This document shows, in pieces, positions 44,139-53,136 of a stretch of 64,000 bases of DNA. The stretch covers positions 62,001 through 126,000 of the forward strand of contig JAFGXY010000043.1 in NCBI GenBank assembly GCA_016936395.1, written 5' to 3'. The notes under the pieces are model-generated. The model was given only the letters and a program-made list of their open reading frames with translations. It was not told the origin of the DNA and searched no databases. The position numbers and the translations under genes are program-made. Each line of letters opens with the position of its first letter. Position 1 is the first letter of the stretch. This stretch comes from Paracoccaceae bacterium. GTDB taxonomy: Bacteria; Pseudomonadota; Alphaproteobacteria; Rhodobacterales; Rhodobacteraceae.

Positions 44139-44176
44139 CTCCCCTCCCCCCGTGGGGCGGGGATGGGGGTGGGGGG
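44139..44176 (-). repeat. REP-like GC palindrome (copy e, inverted relative to d)
   Basis: ctcccctccccccgtggggcggggatgggggtgggggg. Confidence 0.75.
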
Positions 44177-44278
44177 ACACTTGCGCCCCCGCCGCTTTCC
44201 CCCGACAGACCGTCGCCTGCGACATGACATTTTTATCCGCCAAGCCTAGTCTGGCAACACCGACCGAAGGAATCCCTC

Positions 44279-45520
44279 ATGCTGACCGTTCTGCGCAACA
44301 CCTGGGCGCTTTTGCTGGGGCTGGGCCTGCTGATGCTGGGCAACGGCATGCAGGGCACCTTGCTGGGCATCCGGGGGGGAATCGAGCAGTTTTCCACCCT
44401 GCAGATGTCCATCGTGATGTCGGCCTATTTCGTTGGCTTCCTGTTCGGCAGCCGGATGGCCCCCGAGATGATCAGGCGCGTAGGCCATGTGCGGGTGTTT
44501 GCAGCGCTTGGCTCGCTGATCTCGGCGGTGCTGATCCTGTATGCCGCCGCCCCTGACTGGATGGTCTGGGCCGCCTTGCGGGTAGTGATCGGGTTTTCCT
44601 TCTCGGGCGTCTATATCGTCACCGAAAGCTGGCTGAACAACGCCTCAAGCAATGAAAACCGTGGACAGGCGCTGTCGCTGTATCTGATCGTGCAGATGGT
44701 CGGCATCATCTCGGCGCAGCTTTTGCTGAACATCGGGGACGCGTCGGGCTATATCCTGTTCGTGATCCCGTCGGTTCTGGTGTCGCTGGCCTTTACCCCG
44801 ATCCTGCTGTCCGCATCGCAAGCGCCCGCGTTTGAAACCACCAAGCCCCTGTCGTTTCGCAGGCTGTATGAAGCCTCGCCCTTGGGATGCGTGGGGGTGT
44901 TCCTGCTGGGCGGCGTGTTTTCGGCGCAATTTGGCATGGCGGCGGTCTGGGGCACCACGGCGGGGCTGTCGGTGCCGGACCTGACGATCTTCGTGGCGGC
45001 GATCTATGTCGGCGGTCTGGTGCTGCAATACCCGATCGGCTGGCTGTCTGACCGGGTTGACCGGCGCTTTGTGGTTCTGGGGCTGGCGGCCTTTGGCGCG
45101 CTGGCCCTGATGGTGCCGGTGCTGTTCGATGTATCCTTTCCGGTTCTGGTGGCGATCGGGGCGATCAGTGGCGCGGTCTCGAACCCGCTGTATTCGCTGC
45201 TGCTGGCCTATGTGAACGATTATTTGGACAAGGCCGACATGGCGGCAGCATCGGCCGGGTTGATGTTCATCAACGGCGTGGGGGCAATTTCCGGCCCGGT
45301 CATCACCGGTTGGCTGATCAGCCAGATCGGCCCATCGGGGTTCTTTTTGTATATGGCGGCACTGTTCGGCCTGCTGGCGGTTTACGCGGCATGGCGGATG
45401 ACACAGCGCCGCGATACCCCAAGCGTGACCTCGGGCTATACGCCGGTGCCACCCACGGCGTCGATCGTCACGGTCGAGTCGGCGGCGATGGTCGATGCCG
45501 AAGATGCAAGGCTGAACTGA
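44279..45520 (+). CDS. MFS transporter
   Basis: 12-TM pattern; GFLFGSRMAPEMIRRVGHVRVFA, GWLSDRVDRR. Confidence 0.9.
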   Translation: MLTVLRNTWALLLGLGLLMLGNGMQGTLLGIRGGIEQFSTLQMSIVMSAYFVGFLFGSRMAPEMIRRVGHVRVFAALGSLISAVLILYAAAPDWMVWAALRVVIGFSFSGVYIVTESWLNNASSNENRGQALSLYLIVQMVGIISAQLLLNIGDASGYILFVIPSVLVSLAFTPILLSASQAPAFETTKPLSFRRLYEASPLGCVGVFLLGGVFSAQFGMAAVWGTTAGLSVPDLTIFVAAIYVGGLVLQYPIGWLSDRVDRRFVVLGLAAFGALALMVPVLFDVSFPVLVAIGAISGAVSNPLYSLLLAYVNDYLDKADMAAASAGLMFINGVGAISGPVITGWLISQIGPSGFFLYMAALFGLLAVYAAWRMTQRRDTPSVTSGYTPVPPTASIVTVESAAMVDAEDARLN

Positions 45521-45571
45521 ATTGCCTTTCCGGTGCGGGCCTGCCACCCTGACGCAAAGCAGGAGGTGCAG

Positions 45572-46156
45572 ATGTCCGACCCGGTCGAAGTTCTGGATTT
45601 CTGGCTGGGCGAGATCGGGCCCGAGGGCTGGTATGCCGGTGGCGAAGACATCGACGCACTGATTGCCGGGCGGTTTGGCGTACTGTGGCAGGCCTTGCAC
45701 AATGACGGATTGGAACACTGGGTGGATGGTGCCGTGGGCACGCTTGCCTATCTTGTTGTGGCTGACCAGTTTTCACGCAACATCCACCGCGGCAGGGCCG
45801 AGGCCTTTGCCACCGATGCCCGTGCCTGCGCCGCGGCACAGCGCGCGCTGGAGGAAGGCTGGGACATGCAGGCCCCGGTGCCGGAACGGCAGTTCTTCTA
45901 CATGCCGTTCGAGCATTCCGAGGACATGGCCGATCAGGACCGCGCCGTGACCCTGATGGCCGAACGGATGGAGGGCGACGCCGAATTGTTGCTGCACGCC
46001 CGCGCGCACCGCGAGGTGATTGCGCGCTTTGGCCGGTTCCCGTTCCGCAACGCAGCCCTTGGCCGCGCCACCACCGCCGAGGAACAGGCGTTTCTGGACG
46101 CCGGGGGCTATGGCGCGCTGGTGCGCGCGATGAAAAGCCATGCGCCGGACGCATAG
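45572..46156 (+). CDS. DUF924 family protein
   Basis: VLDFWLGEIGPEGWY, LVVADQFSRNIHRG, FFYMPFEHSEDMADQ, GRFPFRNAALGR. Confidence 0.9.
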   Translation: MSDPVEVLDFWLGEIGPEGWYAGGEDIDALIAGRFGVLWQALHNDGLEHWVDGAVGTLAYLVVADQFSRNIHRGRAEAFATDARACAAAQRALEEGWDMQAPVPERQFFYMPFEHSEDMADQDRAVTLMAERMEGDAELLLHARAHREVIARFGRFPFRNAALGRATTAEEQAFLDAGGYGALVRAMKSHAPDA

Positions 46157-46229
46157 CCGCCGGGCATTCGCTGCGTTGCCTGATTGCAGATAATGGCTTA
46201 AGGCTGAACTACTTTCCGGGGAGGGAATT

Positions 46230-47627
46230 ATGGCAGGCCAGAGCTTTGATGTGATCGTGATCGGTGCCGGGCCGGGCGGCTATGTCGCCGCAATCCGCGC
46301 CAGCCAGTTGGGCCGGAAGGTCGCAATCATCGAGCGCGAAAACCTTGGCGGCATCTGCCTGAACTGGGGCTGCATCCCGACCAAGGCCATGCTGCGCAGC
46401 GCCGAAGTGTTTCACCTGATGCAGCGCGCCAAGGAGTTCGGCCTTGGTGCCACCGGCGTCAGCTATGACCTGCCCGCTGTCGTTGCGCGGTCGCGCGCGG
46501 TGGCCAAACAGCTTTCGGGCGGCATCGGTCACCTGATGAAGAAGAACAAGGTCACGGTGTTCATGGGTGTGGCGACGCTGCCACGGGCCGGGGTGGTGTC
46601 GGTGACAACCGACAAGGGCGTGGACGAGCTGACCGCCCCCGCTATCATCGTGGCCACCGGGGCCCGCGCCCGCGAATTGCCGGGGCTGGAGGCGGATGGC
46701 GATCTGGTCTGGTCCTATCGCCACGCCTTGATGGCGCCTCGGATGCCGAAAAACCTGCTGGTGATCGGCTCGGGTGCGATCGGGATCGAATTTGCCAGCT
46801 TCTTCAACACGCTGGGGGCCAAGACCACGGTGGTCGAGGTGATGGACCGCATCCTGCCGGTGGAAGACGCCGAAATCAGCGCCTTTGCTCGCAAGCAATT
46901 TGTCAAGCAGGGCATGACCATTCTGGAAAAGGCGACCGTCAAGACGTTGGACCGCAAGCCAGGGCAGGGCGTCACCGCCCATATCGAGGTGGGCGGCAAG
47001 ATCGAAAGCCACGAGTTTGATACCGTGATCTCGGCCGTCGGCATCGTTGGAAACGTCGAGGGGCTGGGGCTGGAGGCGCTGGGGGTCAGGATCGACCGCA
47101 GCCATGTGGTGACGGATGCGTTTTGCCGCACCGGGGTGCCGGGCCTGTTTGCCATCGGCGATATCGCCGGCGCGCCATGGCTGGCGCACAAGGCCAGCCA
47201 TGAAGGCGTGATGGTGGCGGAGCTGATCGCGGGTGGCCATCCGCATCCGATCAAGCCCGGCAGCATCGCTGGCTGCACCTATTGCCAGCCGCAGATCGCA
47301 TCGGTCGGCATGACCGAGGCGCGCGCGCGCGAGGCAGGCCATGACATCAAGGTGGGCCGCTTTCCCTTCATCGGCAACGGCAAGGCAATTGCCTTGGGCG
47401 AATCCGAGGGGCTGATCAAGACCATCTTCGATGCCAAGACCGGCGAGTTGCTGGGCGCGCATATGGTGGGCGCCGAAGTGACCGAACTGATCCAGGGCTA
47501 TGTCATTGGCCGCGCTCTGGAGACGACGGAGCAAGACCTGATGAACACCGTCTTCCCGCATCCGACGCTGTCCGAAATGATGCACGAGGCGGTGCTGGAT
47601 GCCTATGGTCGGGCGTTGCATATGTGA
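46230..47627 (+). CDS. lpdA: Dihydrolipoyl dehydrogenase
   Basis: GGICLNWGCIPTKAMLR (CxxxxC disulfide), FAIGDIAGAPWLAHKASHEG, HPHPTLSEMMHEAVLDAYG-type C-terminus. Confidence 0.95.
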   Translation: MAGQSFDVIVIGAGPGGYVAAIRASQLGRKVAIIERENLGGICLNWGCIPTKAMLRSAEVFHLMQRAKEFGLGATGVSYDLPAVVARSRAVAKQLSGGIGHLMKKNKVTVFMGVATLPRAGVVSVTTDKGVDELTAPAIIVATGARARELPGLEADGDLVWSYRHALMAPRMPKNLLVIGSGAIGIEFASFFNTLGAKTTVVEVMDRILPVEDAEISAFARKQFVKQGMTILEKATVKTLDRKPGQGVTAHIEVGGKIESHEFDTVISAVGIVGNVEGLGLEALGVRIDRSHVVTDAFCRTGVPGLFAIGDIAGAPWLAHKASHEGVMVAELIAGGHPHPIKPGSIAGCTYCQPQIASVGMTEARAREAGHDIKVGRFPFIGNGKAIALGESEGLIKTIFDAKTGELLGAHMVGAEVTELIQGYVIGRALETTEQDLMNTVFPHPTLSEMMHEAVLDAYGRALHM

Positions 47628-47636
47628 TTGCCGCAG

Positions 47637-47704
47637 CGGGGGGCTGTCTGCCCCCCTCGGCCCTGCGGGCCTTACCCCCGAGGATATTTCTAGAAAGAGA
47701 AAGA
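47637..47704 (+). repeat. Dispersed hairpin+GGATATTT+GAAAGAGAAAG motif (copy 4)
   Basis: ggggggctgtctgcccccctcggccctgcgggccttacccccgaggatatttctagaaagagaaaga. Confidence 0.65.
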
Positions 47705-47731
47705 CCGGAGGGCTTGCCTGGGGAAGGAGCG

Positions 47732-48091
47732 TCAGGCCCGGTCGATCTGGCCGCCGCCGGATTTCCAGTCATACAGACCGCCGATGTTGTGCACCTCTGG
47801 GTAGCCATAGCGGGTCAGCATCCGCACCGCCATGCCCGACCGCGCACCGGTGGCGCAGTAGATGGCGACCGGCTTGTCAGCCGGCAACTGGCAGTCCGGC
47901 TTGGACGGATCGGCCCTCAGCGGCAGCAGCGACAGCGGAATGACCACCGCGCCCCGGGCCTTGCCCGAGGCTTTCGCCTCGGCCATGTCGCGCACATCCA
48001 GCAAGGTCATCTCGCCACGGGCGACCATGGCGATGACATCGGCCACGGCCAGGCGCGGTGGCCGGGCCGCAGGGCGAAGGAAGTTGAACAT
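47732..48091 (-). CDS. Rhodanese-like domain protein
   Basis: MFNFLRPAARPP..MTLLDVRDMAEAKASGKARGAVVIPLS..VAIYCATGARSGMAVRML; C-terminal part of a longer spurious ORF frame. Confidence 0.92.
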   Translation of the reverse strand: MFNFLRPAARPPRLAVADVIAMVARGEMTLLDVRDMAEAKASGKARGAVVIPLSLLPLRADPSKPDCQLPADKPVAIYCATGARSGMAVRMLTRYGYPEVHNIGGLYDWKSGGGQIDRA

Positions 48092-48162
48092 GCGGGCACC
48101 TGTGCTGCTATGCGGCATGGATACATTCGAAAAGCCGAATGTGTAAAGCCGGTTTTGCGGAC

Positions 48163-48177
48163 GTTCGCGCAATGTTC
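48163..48177. promoter_or_regulatory. LexA (SOS) box, alphaproteobacterial GTTC-N7-GTTC type
   Basis: GTTCgcgcaatGTTC, 65 nt upstream of the uvrA start. Confidence 0.85.
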
Positions 48178-48241
48178 CATATTTCTCGTTGGAGACTCGG
48201 TTGGAACCGCCTATCTGTTGGGGGATATCACGGGGTGATCC

Positions 48242-51106
48242 ATGGCTGAGCAGAAGTTCATCGAAGTGCGGGGCGCGCGCGAGCACAATTTGAAGAACGT
48301 GGATGTCGATATTCCGCGCGATCAGTTCGTGGTGATCACCGGGCTTTCGGGGTCTGGCAAGTCGAGCCTCGCCTTTGACACCATCTATGCCGAAGGGCAG
48401 AGGCGCTATGTCGAAAGCCTGTCGGCCTATGCCCGGCAGTTTCTGGACATGATGGGCAAGCCCGATGTGGATCATATCTCGGGTCTGTCGCCGGCGATTT
48501 CCATCGAGCAAAAGACCACCAGCAAGAACCCGCGCTCCACCGTTGGCACAGTGACCGAGATCTACGACTATCTGCGCCTGCTGTTTGCCCGTGTCGGCAC
48601 GCCCTACAGCCCGGCCACTGGCCTTCCGATCACCGCGATGCAGGTGCAGGACATGGTCGATGCGGTGATGGCGATGCCCGAGGGCAGCCGCGCCTATCTG
48701 CTGGCGCCGATCGTGCGCGACCGCAAGGGCGAATACCGCAAAGAGTTTCTGGAGCTTCGCAAGCAGGGATTTCAGCGCGTCAAGGTGAATGGCCAGTTCT
48801 ATGAGCTGGAAGACCCGCCTACATTGGACAAGAAGTTTCGCCACAACATCGACGTGGTGGTGGACCGCATCGTGGTGCGCGAAGGTCTGGAGGTGCGGCT
48901 GGCCGACAGCTTCCGCACCGCGCTGAACCTTGCCGATGGCATTGCCGTGGTGGAAACCGCGCCTGCCGAGGGGGAGGGCGAGCCAGAGCGCATCACCTAT
49001 TCGGAAAAATTCGCCTGCCCGGTGTCGGGCTTTACCATCGCCGAAATCGAGCCGCGGTTGTTTTCCTTCAACGCGCCGTTTGGCGCCTGCCCGGTCTGTG
49101 ACGGGTTGGGGGTGGAGCTGTTCTTTGACGAACGGCTTGTGGTGCCGGATCAGGGGTTGACGCTGATGCAGGGCGCAATTGCGCCGTGGTCCAAGTCGAA
49201 AAGTCCGTATTTCACCCAGACCATCGACGCGCTGGCCAGGCACTATGAGTTTGACAAGAAAAAGAAATGGAAAGACTTGCCCGCCCATGTGCAGCAGGTG
49301 TTCCTGCACGGATCCCACGGCGAAGAGATCGACTTTTCCTATGACGAAAGCGGCCGGGTCTACAAGGTGCGCCGGGTGTTCGAGGGCGTGATCCCGAACA
49401 TGGAGCGGCGCTACAAGGAGACCGACAGCACCTGGTCGCGCGAGGAGATGGAGCGCTATCAGAACAACCGCGATTGTGGGGCCTGTGGTGGCTATCGCCT
49501 GCGCCCCGAGGCCTTGGCGGTGAAGATCGCCGGGCTGCACGCGGGCCAAGTGGTGCGGATGTCAATCAAGGAGGCCTATGCCTGGATCGGGACGGTGCCA
49601 GACACGTTGGGCGTGCAGAAGAACGAAATCGCCCGGGCGATTCTGAAGGAAATCCGCGAAAGGCTGGGGTTTTTGGTGAATGTCGGCCTTGATTATTTGA
49701 CCCTGTCGCGCAACGCAGGCACGCTCTCGGGTGGTGAGAGCCAGCGCATCCGGCTGGCCAGCCAGATCGGGTCGGGCCTGACCGGGGTGCTGTATGTGCT
49801 GGACGAGCCATCCATCGGCCTGCACCAGCGTGACAATGACCGGCTGCTGACCACGCTGAAAAACCTGCGCGATGCCGGCAATACCGTGCTGGTGGTCGAG
49901 CATGACGAAGACGCCATCCGTGAGGCGGATTATGTCTTCGACTTCGGCCCCGGGGCCGGGGTGCATGGCGGGCAGGTGGTGTCGCATGGCACACCGGCGC
50001 AGGTGGCAGCGGATCCGGCCAGCCTGACCGGGCAATACCTGTCTGGTGCGCGCGCAATTGCGGTGCCATCGGTGCGGCGCAAGGGCAGCGGAAAAAAGCT
50101 GACGGTCGTGGGGGCTTGCGGCAACAACCTCAAGAACGTGACGGTTGATTTTCCGCTGGGCAAGTTTGTCTGCGTGACCGGGGTTTCGGGGGGTGGAAAG
50201 TCAACGCTGACCATCGAGACGCTGTTCAAGACCGCGGCGGGCAAGCTGAACGGCGCGCGCGAAACGCCCGCGCCCTGTGAGACGATCACCGGGTTTGAGC
50301 ATCTGGACAAGGTGATCGACATCGACCAACGCGCCATTGGCCGCACGCCGCGCAGCAACCCTGCCACCTATACCGGGGCGTTTGGCCCGATCCGCGACTG
50401 GTTCGCCGGTCTGCCGGAATCCAAGGCCCGCGGCTATCAGCCGGGGCGGTTCTCGTTCAACGTCAAGGGTGGGCGGTGTGAGGCCTGTCAGGGTGATGGC
50501 GTCATCAAGATCGAGATGCATTTTCTGCCCGATGTTTACGTGACCTGTGAGACCTGCAAGGGCCATCGCTATAACCGCGAAACCCTGGAAATAAAGTTCA
50601 AGGACAAGAGCATATCGGATGTTCTTGACATGACATGTGAAGATGCGCAGGCATTTTTTCAGGCGGTGCCCAGCATCCGTGACAAGATGGATGCGCTGTG
50701 TCAGGTCGGGCTTGGTTATATCAAGGTCGGGCAGCAGGCGACCACGCTTTCGGGCGGTGAAGCGCAGCGCGTCAAGCTGTCAAAGGAACTGTCGCGCCGG
50801 GCCACTGGCCGCACCCTGTATATCCTGGACGAGCCGACCACCGGCCTGCACTTTGAAGACGTGCGCAAGCTGTTGGACGTGCTGCATGAATTGGTAGAAC
50901 AGGGCAATACGGTGGTGGTGATCGAGCACAATCTTGACGTGATCAAGACCGCCGACTGGATCATCGACATCGGCCCGGAAGGCGGCGATGGCGGGGGTAT
51001 GATCGTGGCAGAAGGCACGCCGGAAGATGTGGCGAAGGTATCAACAAGCCATACCGGGCGCTACCTTGCCGAAATGCTGAAGCCGCGGCGCCATGCGGCG
51101 GAATGA
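48242..51106 (+). CDS. uvrA: Excinuclease ABC subunit A
   Basis: [56 protein letters not shown], zinc-finger Cys clusters. Confidence 0.98.
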   Translation: MAEQKFIEVRGAREHNLKNVDVDIPRDQFVVITGLSGSGKSSLAFDTIYAEGQRRYVESLSAYARQFLDMMGKPDVDHISGLSPAISIEQKTTSKNPRSTVGTVTEIYDYLRLLFARVGTPYSPATGLPITAMQVQDMVDAVMAMPEGSRAYLLAPIVRDRKGEYRKEFLELRKQGFQRVKVNGQFYELEDPPTLDKKFRHNIDVVVDRIVVREGLEVRLADSFRTALNLADGIAVVETAPAEGEGEPERITYSEKFACPVSGFTIAEIEPRLFSFNAPFGACPVCDGLGVELFFDERLVVPDQGLTLMQGAIAPWSKSKSPYFTQTIDALARHYEFDKKKKWKDLPAHVQQVFLHGSHGEEIDFSYDESGRVYKVRRVFEGVIPNMERRYKETDSTWSREEMERYQNNRDCGACGGYRLRPEALAVKIAGLHAGQVVRMSIKEAYAWIGTVPDTLGVQKNEIARAILKEIRERLGFLVNVGLDYLTLSRNAGTLSGGESQRIRLASQIGSGLTGVLYVLDEPSIGLHQRDNDRLLTTLKNLRDAGNTVLVVEHDEDAIREADYVFDFGPGAGVHGGQVVSHGTPAQVAADPASLTGQYLSGARAIAVPSVRRKGSGKKLTVVGACGNNLKNVTVDFPLGKFVCVTGVSGGGKSTLTIETLFKTAAGKLNGARETPAPCETITGFEHLDKVIDIDQRAIGRTPRSNPATYTGAFGPIRDWFAGLPESKARGYQPGRFSFNVKGGRCEACQGDGVIKIEMHFLPDVYVTCETCKGHRYNRETLEIKFKDKSISDVLDMTCEDAQAFFQAVPSIRDKMDALCQVGLGYIKVGQQATTLSGGEAQRVKLSKELSRRATGRTLYILDEPTTGLHFEDVRKLLDVLHELVEQGNTVVVIEHNLDVIKTADWIIDIGPEGGDGGGMIVAEGTPEDVAKVSTSHTGRYLAEMLKPRRHAAE

Positions 51107-51216
51107 TGTGATCTTCAACCTGTAAGCCACGGAAAGCATGACGTTTTGCCAACATACCACAGGCAGGGTCAGGTCATGGTGATAGCGGAGCCGCGAAGCC
51201 TGATCACAGGCGCAGC

Positions 51217-51246
51217 AAAAAGCGGCCCCGGGGGGGCCGCTTTTTC
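51217..51246. terminator. Rho-independent terminator between uvrA and DUF2892 gene (bidirectional)
   Basis: aaaaagcggccccgggggggccgcttttt. Confidence 0.85.
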
Positions 51247-51259
51247 CGCCTGAAGCGGC

Positions 51260-51463
51260 TTACTTCTTGACGTCGCAGGTGTTGATGCCCAGCAGCGTGT
51301 AAAGCGCGCAGGTCTGGAAGATGCCGGTCAGCAGCGGCACGATGCCGATCAGATACAGCCAGCTATTGGTGCCACCAGAGTTCAGGAAGAACCCGGCGAT
51401 CAGGGCAAGCCCGACACCGATACGCAAGATACGGTCAATGCCGCCGACATTTTTTTTCAACAT
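51260..51463 (-). CDS. DUF2892 family inner membrane protein (YgaP C-terminal-like)
   Basis: MLKKNVGGIDRILRIGVGLALIAGFF..LIGIVPLLTGIFQTCALYTLLGINTC. Confidence 0.92.
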   Translation of the reverse strand: MLKKNVGGIDRILRIGVGLALIAGFFLNSGGTNSWLYLIGIVPLLTGIFQTCALYTLLGINTCDVKK

Positions 51464-51550
51464 GGCGTTTCCTTTCAGGTCATGCAGGGCCGGAACGGCC
51501 CCAGGACAGATCACACCTATCCTGCCAAGAAGGGTGCGTCTGTGACCTGA

Positions 51551-52234
51551 TCACTCAAGGCGTGCGGCAACATGTCGCAGCGCCTGCGGGTCCAGCAGGC
51601 GCACCGTACCACGGTCCGTGGCCACCCAGCCGGCACGGGCAAAGGCATCCAGCCGCCGCGTCACCACTTCGCGCGCGGATCCGATGCGGGCGGCGAGTTC
51701 GGCCTGGGTCGCGGTTACCAGACTGCCCTCGGCAAGGTCAAGCAGCGCCAAGGCCAGACGGCTTTCGATACGGCCAAAAGCCACCCGCTCCAGCAGCCGC
51801 GTGACATCCTGCATCCGGCGGGCAAAGGTCTGCATGCAATGGGCGCGGAAGGCGGCGTCACTGTCCATCAAGGCAAGGAAAAGCGGGCGGGGGATCAGAA
51901 CCAGCTCGGCGTCGTTGGCCGTGATCGCTTCGGCGGAATAGGGCTCGCCTCCCATCAGGCCAAGCGTGGTCTGCACGCAGGATTGCCCGGGTTCGACCGC
52001 ATAAAGCAGAATCTCGCGCCCCGAAGGTCCGGTAAGGAACACCTCGACGCGGCCGGACAGCACCAGCGGGAATCCGGTAACGGCATCGCCGGGGCGAAAC
52101 AATACCGTGCCGCGGTTCAGCCGGATCGGGGTCAGGGCACCAAGACGGCGGGCTGCAGCGGGTGAGAGGTCGGGCAGGGTTTCGGTCCAGTGTTGCATTG
52201 TATCCAGACGGGTGATTTCAGCGTGATCTGACAT
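51551..52234 (-). CDS. Crp/Fnr family transcriptional regulator
   Basis: cNMP-like domain (VLFRPGDAVTGFPLVLSGRVEVFLTGPSGREILLYAVEPGQSC) and HTH (TQAELAARIGSAREVVTRRLDAFARAGWV). Confidence 0.9.
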   Translation of the reverse strand: MSDHAEITRLDTMQHWTETLPDLSPAAARRLGALTPIRLNRGTVLFRPGDAVTGFPLVLSGRVEVFLTGPSGREILLYAVEPGQSCVQTTLGLMGGEPYSAEAITANDAELVLIPRPLFLALMDSDAAFRAHCMQTFARRMQDVTRLLERVAFGRIESRLALALLDLAEGSLVTATQAELAARIGSAREVVTRRLDAFARAGWVATDRGTVRLLDPQALRHVAARLE

Positions 52235-52395
52235 GGAATGGCGCATGTGCACAACCTGTTGTCCCGGCAGGTAATTCGGCATTCCGTCGATGCCGTATTT
52301 GACAGGACATGGCGATTGCGGTGCCGGTTTTAGAACAATCGACGCGTCAAAGGCGAGAATCTTGCTGAAGTGTAAACAAACACTCAACCCATGCG

Positions 52396-52409
52396 CTTAT
52401 TTGAATAAG
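52396..52409. promoter_or_regulatory. AT-rich inverted repeat in divergent intergenic region
   Basis: CTTATT-TG-AATAAG between Crp/Fnr gene and VPLPA-CTERM gene. Confidence 0.4.
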
Positions 52410-52511
52410 TATGGCGGAAATGTGTTCAAACCAGGGGGAAAGTCTGGCACTTTCTCACTCGTAAAGTGGCGAATAGGCATGTTTGCAAATTAGATTTGGT
52501 CTGTGGAGGGT

Positions 52512-53030
52512 ATGATGACAATTGGAAAGAAAACGGCACGGCTGGCATCGGGCTGCGCTGCTGCGCTGTTGATGACGACGGTCGCTGCGTCTGCTGCGAC
52601 TTATCTTGACACGGTTTCAGGCGGGAACGATCCGTTCCCCGATCCGCTTTTCGAGGGACAGGCGCTGGAATCGCCGGCCTTGGCCAAATGTGATGAAGGG
52701 GTCGATGGTGCTCTTTCGTCCACCTGCTCGACGTGGGTAGACGGTAAGGCGTCGGGTGATTACGCATCTGCGTTCACGCTGACCTACTACTTGGTCGATG
52801 ATGAATACTCTTTTGACTGGACATTTGATCCTACCAAGGTGACGGGCGCGAACAGCGTTCTTTATCCGGCCTATGTGGCCGTGAAGCAGAGCACGTTTTA
52901 CGACATCTGGAAGCTTGGCCCCGGCGAGTCCCTTGGCGGGACCATTGCTTCTGGTCTTGCAGCGATTTCGCATGTCAGCTCTTACGACACCGGAGCGCCG
53001 TCTACCGTGCCGCTGCCTGCCGCAGGTTAG
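52512..53030 (+). CDS. Secreted protein ending at a truncated VPLPA-CTERM motif
   Basis: Signal peptide MMTIGKKTARLASGCAAALLMTTVAASAA; ends ..STVPLPAAG then TAG. Confidence 0.85.
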   Translation: MMTIGKKTARLASGCAAALLMTTVAASAATYLDTVSGGNDPFPDPLFEGQALESPALAKCDEGVDGALSSTCSTWVDGKASGDYASAFTLTYYLVDDEYSFDWTFDPTKVTGANSVLYPAYVAVKQSTFYDIWKLGPGESLGGTIASGLAAISHVSSYDTGAPSTVPLPAAG

Positions 53031-53087
53031 CTGATGGTGGCCGGGCTTGGCGGGTTGGCCGCAGTGCGTCGCCGCAAGCGCGCCTGA
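53031..53087 (+). other. In-frame continuation beyond TAG: TM helix + basic tail of a VPLPA-CTERM sorting signal
   Basis: Own translation after TAG: LMVAGLGGLAAVRRRKRA then TGA. Confidence 0.85.
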
Positions 53088-53106
53088 TCTGCGTCAGAAC
53101 ATCGGG

Positions 53107-53134
53107 AAAGGGCAGCCCTTGGGCCGCCCTTTTT
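53107..53134 (+). terminator. Rho-independent terminator
   Basis: aaagggcagcccttgggccgccctttttc. Confidence 0.8.
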
Positions 53135-53136
53135 CG

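Noticed and set aside
47732-49549. 605-aa minus-strand ORF
   Set aside because: Only the last ~119 aa (rhodanese) is real; the upstream part is antisense to uvrA.
52445-52460. Sigma-54 promoter (TGGCAC) upstream of the VPLPA-CTERM gene
   Set aside because: The -24-like TGGCAC is present but no GC-containing -12 element (TTGCW) at the right spacing.
53031-53087. Separate small gene starting at ATG 53034
   Set aside because: No RBS, only 17 codons, and it reads as the exact continuation of the VPLPA-CTERM signal.
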